From NCBI GenBank assembly GCA_013306675.1, contig JABLUY010000120.1, positions 46,161-110,160 of the forward strand: 64,000 bases of DNA, in the 5' to 3' direction. The translations under genes were made by a program, and so were the position numbers. The notes under the pieces are model-generated. The model saw nothing but the letters and a program-made list of their open reading frames with translations, ran no database searches and was not told the DNA's origin. The stretch is from Thraustochytrium sp. TN22 (taxonomy: Eukaryota; Sar; Bigyra; Thraustochytrida; Thraustochytriidae). Shown in pieces: positions 17,834-25,696 of the stretch (within the stretch, counting starts at the first letter, position 1; each line of letters opens with the position of its first letter).

Positions 17834-18937
17834 ATGGCGGCGGCGGCGGCGGGTGCGTGGTGGCGGCGCGCGCTGGGCAGCGCCGTGGAGGTGCGCGAGA
17901 GCGTGCGCGGCGCATCGAATGCCGGGCGGGTCATCGGCGGGCTGGCCTTCCCGTCGCCCGGACGGCCAGAGCTGGGCGTCTTCGCGACGCAGCCCGTGGA
18001 GCAGGACGCCTGCCTCGGGTTCGTGCGCGCAGAGCACTTCTTTAGCGCGCGTAACGTGATCGACAAGTCGGTCAATCCGCTGACGCGGTTCGCGGCGGAC
18101 GCGCTCGTGGGCTACGAGGACCTCCGCAAGGCGCGGCCTGCCAGCTTCAACGCGTTGGAGCTCGCGCTGCTACTGTGGATGGAGCGGCGCGCCGCCGGCC
18201 TCGGCTTCCCGTCCGATGCCTGGGCCGCGTGGGCCGAGGACTTGCCCGCATGCTGCGCCGGCAACGGGCCGTTCCAGACCGCCAACAACCTCGAGGACTT
18301 GATCCCGCCCTCCATCAAGGAGGCGCTGCCCGCGGCTGACCTTGACAAGGCCAAGGCTGAAGCGCGCCAGTACGACCAGCTCTTCGACGCCTTTAGCGAG
18401 GCCCTCGAGCGCGATCTCATCGACGCGCTGCAGATCATCGAGGCTGAGGGCGCCAACCACCTGTGGGGCGTTGGCCGCCCAGACAAGCAGTCCTGGCCCT
18501 TTGGCGAGCTCTACCGCGAGGAGCTTTCGCTCGTGCTCAGCCGCGCCGTGGACTTTCGCCCGCTCGCCCAGTCGGAGGCGGCCGCCGAGGTTGACCCGGA
18601 GGTGCTGAGCAGCGCCGCGCCGCTCGCCATCCTCCCCGGGTTCGACCTCGTCAACCACTCTGGCGTGCCCAACGCCGAGATCGTGCTGCCTTCCGCGCAG
18701 AGCCGGCCAAACTCGTGGCTCTCGGACTGCTCCGGCGATCTGCAGGCGCCCTCTGGCGCCGTGCTCCGTGCCACGCGGCCCATCGACGCGGGCGACGAGA
18801 TCCTCATCGACTACGGCCGCATGCCCGGCCGCGAGCGTCTCTTTCGCTACGGCTTTATCGCCACAGACGACGAAGCCTTTCTCGACTCCGCCGCCCGTGA
18901 GGCGCCGCCCATCGCCATTCAGAAGGGCTCCTCTTGA
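17834..18937 (+). CDS. SET-domain lysine methyltransferase (Rubisco-LSMT/SETD3/SETD6 class)
   Basis: 367 residues from the ATG at 17834. The split SET domain is visible: ELGVFATQPVEQDACLGFV at the N-terminal half, LPGFDLVNHSGVPNAEIVL (the NHS motif that binds S-adenosylmethionine) near residue 265-285, and GDEILIDYGRMPGRERLFRYGFI near the C-terminus with the catalytic Tyr of the DYG motif. Such proteins methylate lysine or histidine of non-histone targets. The family's C-terminal Rubisco-substrate-binding helical domain is missing or very short, so this is a minimal version. No transit peptide is obvious. Confidence 0.88.
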   Translation: MAAAAAGAWWRRALGSAVEVRESVRGASNAGRVIGGLAFPSPGRPELGVFATQPVEQDACLGFVRAEHFFSARNVIDKSVNPLTRFAADALVGYEDLRKARPASFNALELALLLWMERRAAGLGFPSDAWAAWAEDLPACCAGNGPFQTANNLEDLIPPSIKEALPAADLDKAKAEARQYDQLFDAFSEALERDLIDALQIIEAEGANHLWGVGRPDKQSWPFGELYREELSLVLSRAVDFRPLAQSEAAAEVDPEVLSSAAPLAILPGFDLVNHSGVPNAEIVLPSAQSRPNSWLSDCSGDLQAPSGAVLRATRPIDAGDEILIDYGRMPGRERLFRYGFIATDDEAFLDSAAREAPPIAIQKGSS

Positions 18938-19626
18938 TCATTTGCTCTCTGAAGGCATAAGTTAATAGTGGTAGGAACGAAGTGACTGACTTGCTCTGAT
19001 TTGCCTTCTCTCGCCCGCGCTGCATGCAGCCGTCGCAAGTCAACCCGGCAGCAGGCATGCGTGCGTGTGCTCATCATACTCGCGGTGACAACACGTCGTA
19101 GCGTTTCTTGCAGATTGGCTGGGAGAGCCCCATGTTTGACCCAGTGTCAGAGTGTTTTCCAACACGGCCTCCAGAGCCGTGTTTAAATCAGTGTTTGCGT
19201 TCTGGGTGGCGGTGTTTAAACATGTTTGACCGTGTTACCGGCCAGAGAGTTTAAACACGGCCTCCAGAGCCGTGTTTAGAATGTGTTTACGATCTGGGTG
19301 GTGGCGTTCAAACATCCAGTAAACATGTTTGACTTTGTTTACCGGCCAAGGTGTTCAAACACGCCGTGTTTAGACACGGGTGGTGGTGTTTAAACAAAAG
19401 GCTTAAGAGGGTAAAGATCTACTGTAAAGTGCCCCAATTTGCATTACTCGGCCCCGGCCGGCCCGTGCCGGGGCGCCGGCGCTGACGCCCGGCAGGCCAG
19501 CAAACGTCGGTCGTCCTCGGCTCGCGCGACGCGAGACGAGGGGTTGGGTACCAGCCAACGCGTGACGCCTCAGAGCCGCAGCGTCCTGGACACCGGAAAC
19601 GTCGGCTCGTGAGTCAGCGATCGACG
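18938..19626. other. Intergenic region holding a hairpin-bearing tandem repeat
   Basis: About 690 bases, clearly less GC-rich than the rest. It contains the three-unit repeat at 19132-19395 (separate entry) and no supported gene. Confidence 0.7.
19132..19395. repeat. Three-unit tandem repeat with internal hairpins (about 71-103 bp units)
   Basis: Units begin ATGTTTGAC at 19132, 19222 and 19325 and end near GGTGGTGTTTAAAC. Each holds an inverted repeat: TAAACACGGC paired with GCCGTGTTTA around a 5-nt CTCCAGA-type centre in unit 2 (10 bp perfect stem), and a shortened form in unit 3. GTTTAAAC palindromes mark unit borders. Origin could be a small mobile element remnant or a regulatory satellite; the sequence gives no transposase or clear target-site duplication. 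Confidence 0.8.
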
Positions 19627-22017
19627 ATGCCTCGTCGGCGGCCGAGCGCCACCGTGACCAACCAGACGAAAATGAACGAAGGCTGGGAATGCCTGGACAA
19701 GACGGCGTACGAGCTCCTAGGCATCTCGAGCTCGGACGCCGAAATCAGTGATGAGATCGTACGCGAAGCATATAAGAGGAGGCGGCTCAGCGCGACGACC
19801 GAGGCGGACCTCTTGCGGGTTGAGGATGCCTACCGCACGCTGGAGATCAAGGAGCGTCGCGAAGGGTACCGCCTCGCGAGCAGCTTTGAGGAGCAATGGG
19901 CCATTGTCAGCAGCGCCGCCAGCGAACTGTCCGAGGGCTCCGAGGCGAAACCCTACCGCCCGCCGCTCGGCATCGCGGAGGTCCTCTGCGCGCCAAGTGC
20001 GCCGTACGCCCGGCTCCTGGACGCGGCGGTCAAACTACGCGGAAAATTCGAGCTGCAGCTGCCGCAGATCATCGTGTGCGGCACCGAAAGTGAGGGCAAG
20101 TCCTCGACGCTGGAGCGCATCGCCATGCGCGACATCTTCCCGCGCGACCGCAAGTTTTGCACGCGCATGCCCGTGCGCCTCATGCTGCGCACGAGTCGCC
20201 ACCAGAACCAGGTCACCATTCGCCTCGTCAAGGCTGACTCGAACCAGGTCATCCGCGAGACGGAGCCGCACGTCTGCACGACGGGGGACCAATCGGACGA
20301 GCCCTTTTCCTCGCAGGTCGCACAGCTGATCCGGGACTTCATTCGCGCTGAGCACCCCCAAGACACTGGCCGCACGGTGATCACCGACCGCGAGGTCCAG
20401 GTGGAGATCCGCGCCCCGGCCGTGCCGACTCTGGACCTTGTCGATCTTCCCGGTATCGTCATGGCGCCAGACCACGCGCGTAAGGCGACCACGGACCTCA
20501 CGCGCCGCATGCTGCGGCAAGAGCACGTTCTCGTCCTCGCCGTGGTCTCAGCCACCTCGCCCTCCTTGCACAGCAACGGCATCTGGCCCTTGCTCCAGGA
20601 GGCCGGCAAGCGTGCCGTGGTGGTGCTCACCAAAGTGGACCAGCCGGGTGGCGACGACGACCTCGCCGACCGCCTTGCGCGCAGGCCGGATGTGCTCCCG
20701 GATGACGTGCCGATCGACGCCATCGTTCCGGTCGTCAACCGCGACACGCGGGCAGGCGAGCCCCTCGCCGGTCTGCAGCAGACCTCGGCATGCGAGGAAG
20801 CCTCGCTGCGCGCCGTGTGCAAGGCGAGCGGGATTGAATACGACGCTCAGAAGCACGGCATCTCAGCGGTGCTGGCAGCCCTCGACAACATGCTGAGCGC
20901 CTACATTCGCGAGACGTGGGTGGACGCCGAGCTGGAGCGATGCGAGCACGAGCTCGAGGCGCTCTTCACGGAGCTGTGGAAGCTTGGGACCGCGCCGCGA
21001 GCTCTGCAGGCGCACGAGCTGCAAGCTCAGGTGAAGAGCGCACTGGATGACTTCGTGGCCATGCCGACGAGCGAGGTGCTCCACGCGTTCCGTAGCATGC
21101 AGCTGCGCGGCACTCTGCAGCTGCACGGACAAAAACCGTTCCTCATTCGCATGCAGCTCGCGGAGAAGATTGAGAAGGAGCTCCCTCAAGCGGTCGGTCG
21201 AGCCGTCGACGCGGCGTGGCAGGACCTCAAAGCGCTTGTCCGTCGCGAGCTCGTGGCCAAGTCTGAGCTGCCCCTCCGCCTTGCCCGCCTTCCCCAGATC
21301 GCTGGACATCTCGACACAGCACTCGACGAGGCGTTTGCGGCATCGCGCCCTCGCATTGTGAAGCGCTCCACCGTGGCGATCACAACGCAGATGTGGCCGT
21401 TGCTGACCGCATCGAGCGATGAGCTTGACACGTCTACGCTTTGCACGAATGCAGAGCAGTGCATCGCGGGCTCCGTCGCCGCGGCCGTCCTCGGGTCCGA
21501 GGAGGTCTTGGAGCGCCTGCGGACCGGCTTCGACGACCTCGAGCTCTTCGAGGACCTCCCCACGGATGCGGCTCGCGGCACGGCAGAGCACAGGGCCGAC
21601 CTCGTGTACGCGGCGATCAAGGTCGTTCAGGACATCTTTGGTCAGGATGTTGCCTGCAGCCAGACCATCGCTGACCTGCTCGCTTTGCGCTGCCTCACTG
21701 ATGGGGGTCCAACAGCCGCCGTCAAGCAGCTCAAGGCGGCATTTTGCGCTCGCGCGCCCAACCTCGACGCCCTCCCGGGCATCCTCTTTACTCCCATGCT
21801 CGTCGACCCGGACTTCATCTATCAGTACGTCTCGGAGCTTGGCACTCTGCCACATAACTTCGTGCTGCGCGAAGGAACGACTGGCTACCGCAGGACGATG
21901 GCAACGCTCGCGCAATCCCGCCAGCGCAACTTCTACTCGCATTCATACCATTACGCTTACCAAGAGCAGGCTCCGCCCAGACCCACGCTGCGCCAGTTCC
22001 GTCCGGTGACCAAGTGA
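19627..22017 (+). CDS. Dynamin-superfamily GTPase with an N-terminal J-like domain
   Basis: 796 residues from the ATG at 19627 (another ATG at codon 16 is possible). Residues ~25-85 resemble a J domain (AYELLGIS, a helix, DLLRVEDAYRTL, KERREGY), but the HPD tripeptide is absent, so Hsp70 stimulation is unlikely. The GTPase domain follows: P-loop GTESEGKSS (152-160), switch II DLPG (273-276), and the G4 motif TKVD (335-338). The rest is a helical stalk-like region without a PH domain or recognised effector domain. Dynamin-like proteins remodel membranes by GTP-driven assembly; here the compartment is unknown. The repeat array lies about 230 bp upstream. Confidence 0.82.
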   Translation: MPRRRPSATVTNQTKMNEGWECLDKTAYELLGISSSDAEISDEIVREAYKRRRLSATTEADLLRVEDAYRTLEIKERREGYRLASSFEEQWAIVSSAASELSEGSEAKPYRPPLGIAEVLCAPSAPYARLLDAAVKLRGKFELQLPQIIVCGTESEGKSSTLERIAMRDIFPRDRKFCTRMPVRLMLRTSRHQNQVTIRLVKADSNQVIRETEPHVCTTGDQSDEPFSSQVAQLIRDFIRAEHPQDTGRTVITDREVQVEIRAPAVPTLDLVDLPGIVMAPDHARKATTDLTRRMLRQEHVLVLAVVSATSPSLHSNGIWPLLQEAGKRAVVVLTKVDQPGGDDDLADRLARRPDVLPDDVPIDAIVPVVNRDTRAGEPLAGLQQTSACEEASLRAVCKASGIEYDAQKHGISAVLAALDNMLSAYIRETWVDAELERCEHELEALFTELWKLGTAPRALQAHELQAQVKSALDDFVAMPTSEVLHAFRSMQLRGTLQLHGQKPFLIRMQLAEKIEKELPQAVGRAVDAAWQDLKALVRRELVAKSELPLRLARLPQIAGHLDTALDEAFAASRPRIVKRSTVAITTQMWPLLTASSDELDTSTLCTNAEQCIAGSVAAAVLGSEEVLERLRTGFDDLELFEDLPTDAARGTAEHRADLVYAAIKVVQDIFGQDVACSQTIADLLALRCLTDGGPTAAVKQLKAAFCARAPNLDALPGILFTPMLVDPDFIYQYVSELGTLPHNFVLREGTTGYRRTMATLAQSRQRNFYSHSYHYAYQEQAPPRPTLRQFRPVTK

Positions 22018-22649
22018 TGCAAGCTCGAGCAAAAAGTACTGACGGAGACTATAATCCTACCTCAATTCCTTCACGTGTCTCTTCGCACTGACCCCTTGCG
22101 CTCCGACGACTAGGCGACCAAGGCCGCGCCAGACGAGAACAGCGCTGCTCGCGGGTACGTCCCTAGCCCTTCTCCTTGGCCTGTGGTGTGGCTGCCAGCA
22201 TCTTGCACCGGGGCGGCACACAGGCCAACGAGAGTCATGAGCCAGCGGTCGGCCACTCCATCCCTTCTTGAGCCCAGTTGCCCGCTCGCAGCCTGGCCTG
22301 GCCTGCTGCGGTCCTCCTCTCCCTGGTCGCGATGCCCGCCAGCGATGCCACTGGCTGGGCCGGCGCCGCGAGGTCCGAGCCCTCCGGCACCTCCACATCA
22401 AGTTGACCGGTGACGCGCGGACGTCCCAAGAGGCCCTGGCGCCTCGAGTCTCTTCCTGCCTGCCTGCCTGCCTGCCTGCCTGCACGCGCAGCCAGACCTC
22501 GTCGCCCGCGCCTCCCTCGCCCGCTCGCTGTCGCGCGCGCGCGGCGGCGCGAGCAGAGGCGCTCGGCCGGCGCGGCGCGGCGGCGCGGCGCGGCGCGGCG
22601 CGGCGCGGCGGAGGGGCGGCGTGGGGCCGGCGGCGCGCGGAGGCCCTAG
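22018..22649. other. Upstream region of the sulfotransferase; possible 5' exon
   Basis: About 630 bases. It contains a (CTGC)n run at about 22456-22481. The sulfotransferase frame closes upstream at a TAG (22647-22649) without reaching an ATG, so a spliced first exon probably lies here. ATGs near 22332 and 22344 are candidates, but I cannot fix a donor site. Confidence 0.4.
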
Positions 22650-25007
22650 CTCGTCGTTCCCGCCGGCCACGGCCACCTGCGAACTCTGGCGACACCCCCG
22701 CCCGATCGCGCCGCAGCGGCGGCGAGCGGCGCGGGCGCGGGCGCGCGCGGCGCGGCGGCGGGCGGCGGCGCGTGGCGAAGGCCGAAGCAGCTGCTCGTGC
22801 TGGCGCTGTGCTGGGCGGCGGTGGTGGTCTTCGCGCAGCGCAGGGCCGCTGGCGAGGGCGAGGGCGACGGCAAGGGCGACGACGGCCAGGGGCTGGCCAG
22901 CTTGCTGCTGGTCCAGCCGCAGCTTCCGCCGCAGGCGCTGCCGCAGGCGCTGCCGCTTGCGCGGGCGGGCGTGGAGCTGGTGGGCGGCGAAACGAGGCTG
23001 CTTGTGGCGCACGACGCGACGACGCTGGCCGCGGCGGTCGCGGCGGCCCAGGAGGAGCTGCGGTGGGTGGCCGTGGACGCCGCCGCTGCAGAGCACCTGG
23101 CGGTCGAGGTGGTGCGCGCGACGGGGCGCGCGGACTACGAAGCCTCGGATGCGGCGCTAACGCCGGAGCTCCGGAGCCACGCCGCCGCGCTACTGGACGG
23201 TGTAGCGCGTGCCATGGCCGGCGAGGCGGCGAGGGGCGCGCTCTTCGCGGCAGAGAGCCCGCACCTGGTCCTGCTGCTGCCGCTTCTGCGCGATGCGCTT
23301 GGGCGCACGCTGGGCCCCAAGGGCTTCGCGGTGCTGGTGGCGGTGGATCACGGCGTGAGCGCGTCGCTGCGCGCGTCGCTGACCAACGACTTCGAGACGG
23401 TGTTCCCGGAGCTGGTGGACGAAACGCAGGTGGACGCGCTGTGCGTGGCGCGGCGGCGCGAGTCGACGGCCTGGGCGCGGCCCGCGTGCGAGTTTCGCAA
23501 CTGGCTGAGCGACACCGTGACATGGCCCGCGGGCCACGACCCCTTGCCGTGCACGATTTTGGAGGCGCGCGTGCTGCAGCGCGCCTCGTTCTGGGCCACG
23601 CTAGTACGCGCGCTGGAGGCGCAGTCCGGCGTGCTGCTCCTGCGCACGGCCGTCCGCGTGCCGCGCGTAGCCGACGAGGACGGGCGAACGCCTCCGGGGC
23701 GCACGCCGCTCGTGGGCAACGTAGACTTTGGGCTCGACTCGCTCTTCGCGGCGAGCGGCGACTCACTGTGGGCGCGGAGCGCGGTGGCGCACCGGCGGCT
23801 GCTGGAGGACGTGGCAAGCGTGCTGGGAAACGCGCAGCCGCTGGCCGAGGCGGTGAGCGAGGGCGCGGCGCTGTGCCCAAGCATCCCCACGTTTGTGGAC
23901 GCAGGCGCGTGCTGGCCGAAACGGCAGAGCGGGAGCGCGCGGGAGCACATTCGCGACCGGTCTCAGCAGGTGAGCGTGGCGGTGGTGGTCTGCCTGCCGC
24001 GCTTGCTGGTGGCCGGCGTGCAAAAGGCAGGAACCGCGGAAATGGGCCTCTGGCTGGACGTGAACTCGGGTTTCCGGCGGCAGGACGGCGGGCAGGAGAC
24101 ACACTACTTCGACTGCACGGGCCGCGGTCGCGGCCGCGGGCGGCCGTCGTGCCTGCACTTTCGGGACAAGCGTATGAAGCAGATCGGCCAGGCGGTGCAG
24201 GACGCGAAGAAGGGCAACCTGTTCACGTGGAACGAGTCTGCGCAGGAGTCGCGAGTGTGGTTTCTGTACGCCACGCTGGGTCACCTCAACTATGCGCAGA
24301 TGCTGGAGCGGCGCGCTGTCTTCGACAAGTCGCCCGCGTACTTTGATCTGGCCGAGCCCATGGACGTTCTGCGCCTGCTGCCAACGGTACGCCTCGTCTT
24401 CATACTTCGTGACCCGGTCGAGCGGTTGCACTCGAGCTACTTCCAGATGTGCGTCCGCCACCTTGCCGCGGAGAGTGAGCGGTGCAGCGAGGCGCGGCTG
24501 CAAAAGCACCTGCAGCTTGTGCTGAGGTCCGACGGGCCCGCCGGCGCGGCGGACGCGGAGCTGCAGCGAGCGCTAGAGGTGGGGCACTATGCGGATCACC
24601 TCGCGCGGTGGCTTGGAGCCTTCTCACGCGAGCAGATCCTTGTGGTGTTCTTCAATAACTTTCGCACGCAACCAAACGCGACGCTGCGCGCGATTGAGAC
24701 CTTTGTTGGCCAGCCGATTGGCTACACGCAGACAGCCCCGAGTCCGAAACCTTTCCGGTACAGCCCGGTGCGCGCGGAGGGCGGCTACTGGGTCGTAAAC
24801 AACCGAAGCAAGGCGTTCCGGCCATCTCATCACTCGCAAATGGCGGGCAACACGCGCGCTTCACTCGTGCGTTACTATGCGCCGTGGAACACGCGCTTGC
24901 GCGAATTGATGATGCGGGAGAACGTGCTCGTGCAGAGCTCAACGGAGACGCGGCCAAGCTCGAGTCTCCCCGCATCTTCCTTTCCGAGATGGTTTCAAGG
25001 CTGGTGA
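22650..25007 (+). CDS. Type II membrane sulfotransferase (heparan-sulfate-type), 5' end unresolved
   Basis: The open frame runs from 22650; the first in-frame ATG is only at 23214. Before that, a basic segment followed by QLLVLALCWAAVVVFAQ reads as a Golgi signal anchor and spans a GTG at 22797, so the true start is probably in an upstream exon. The C-terminal ~330 residues are a PAPS-dependent sulfotransferase: GVQKAGTAEMGLWL (5'-phosphosulfate loop), ESRVWFLYATLGHLNYAQML, KSPAYF, and VRLVFILRDPVERLHSSYF (3'-phosphate binding). It resembles heparan-sulfate/NDST-type enzymes, so the acceptor is probably a polysaccharide. The ~370-residue N-terminal region is unrecognised. Confidence 0.82.
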   Translation, partial: LVVPAGHGHLRTLATPPPDRAAAAASGAGAGARGAAAGGGAWRRPKQLLVLALCWAAVVVFAQRRAAGEGEGDGKGDDGQGLASLLLVQPQLPPQALPQALPLARAGVELVGGETRLLVAHDATTLAAAVAAAQEELRWVAVDAAAAEHLAVEVVRATGRADYEASDAALTPELRSHAAALLDGVARAMAGEAARGALFAAESPHLVLLLPLLRDALGRTLGPKGFAVLVAVDHGVSASLRASLTNDFETVFPELVDETQVDALCVARRRESTAWARPACEFRNWLSDTVTWPAGHDPLPCTILEARVLQRASFWATLVRALEAQSGVLLLRTAVRVPRVADEDGRTPPGRTPLVGNVDFGLDSLFAASGDSLWARSAVAHRRLLEDVASVLGNAQPLAEAVSEGAALCPSIPTFVDAGACWPKRQSGSAREHIRDRSQQVSVAVVVCLPRLLVAGVQKAGTAEMGLWLDVNSGFRRQDGGQETHYFDCTGRGRGRGRPSCLHFRDKRMKQIGQAVQDAKKGNLFTWNESAQESRVWFLYATLGHLNYAQMLERRAVFDKSPAYFDLAEPMDVLRLLPTVRLVFILRDPVERLHSSYFQMCVRHLAAESERCSEARLQKHLQLVLRSDGPAGAADAELQRALEVGHYADHLARWLGAFSREQILVVFFNNFRTQPNATLRAIETFVGQPIGYTQTAPSPKPFRYSPVRAEGGYWVVNNRSKAFRPSHHSQMAGNTRASLVRYYAPWNTRLRELMMRENVLVQSSTETRPSSSLPASSFPRWFQGW

Positions 25008-25199
25008 GCAGACGAGAACGCCCTTTTTCTTTTTCACACAAGCTGCTGCCCCCGAGGTGCAAAGAGAGTGGCAGCGATTCTCTTTTTCGGCGAAGCAGCT
25101 GCCGAAATGTATAGAAGACAGCGCTTCCTTCCTTTCTCGCGAAGCTGCTGCAATCCGCTGGAGCGTGGAGCACGCGTACGTGCTCGTGCTCGTGAAAAA

Positions 25200-25560
25200 A
25201 AAGATCTTAACCAGGCCGACCGCAGAGCAGCCACTGCTTTCGCGGTGTCCATGCAATGAACAATGATGAACAAGATAGTCCTTCTTTCCCATTTTCTTTA
25301 TCCAACTTCGAGTCGTTCGTCTTTTTACAGAGAAACGCGCAACGCCCGTGCAGTCGCTCACTCCATGACGACCGACACTATCGATGAGGTTGACGAAGAC
25401 TCCCGGGTTCTGATCGAGAAAGTCGAGGGCGTCTTCTCCGGCAGTCTCGGCGACGAGTGTAACGCGGGAGGTGACGATTCGCGGCGCAGTAGGGCGTGAC
25501 AGGCGGGAAGGCACAGCGTCTGAAGCTCCTTCGCCCTTGTTGGAGAGGGATGACGAGGAA
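25200..25560 (-). pseudogene. Decayed duplicate of the 3' end of the MBL/cNMP gene
   Basis: This segment repeats about 25552-25915 with a 335-351 bp offset. Read on the minus strand it matches the neighbour's last ~65 codons (TSRVTLVA..., EDALDFLDQNPGVFVNLIDSV) and its 3' flank (an AACAATGATGAACAAGA block at 25259 and 25610). It lacks about 30 bp of coding sequence and the stop is lost. It is a local tandem duplication of a gene tail, not a separate gene. Confidence 0.8.
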
Positions 25561-25696
25561 GCCAGGACGGCCGCAAAGCAGCCACTGTTTTTGCAGTCGC
25601 CATGCAGTGAACAATGATGAACAAGACAGTCCTTCTTTATCCATCTCCGAGTCGTTCGTCCTTTTACAGAAAAACGCGCAACGCCCATGGAGTCGC

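Noticed and set aside
17353-18937. SET gene as a selenoprotein next to tRNA-Sec
   Set aside because: The SET frame has no internal TGA and ends with TGA after a complete domain; adjacency to tRNA-Sec has no functional meaning by itself.
19132-19395. CRISPR-like array
   Set aside because: Only three imperfect units, no regular spacers, eukaryotic context.
22057-24102. Minus-strand frame of 681 codons opposite the sulfotransferase
   Set aside because: Pro/Arg/Ala-rich antisense frame; the plus-strand frame has clear sulfotransferase motifs.
22268-24346. Plus-strand frame of 692 codons overlapping the sulfotransferase in another frame
   Set aside because: Arg/Gly-rich with no motif; loses to the frame carrying the PAPS-binding loops.
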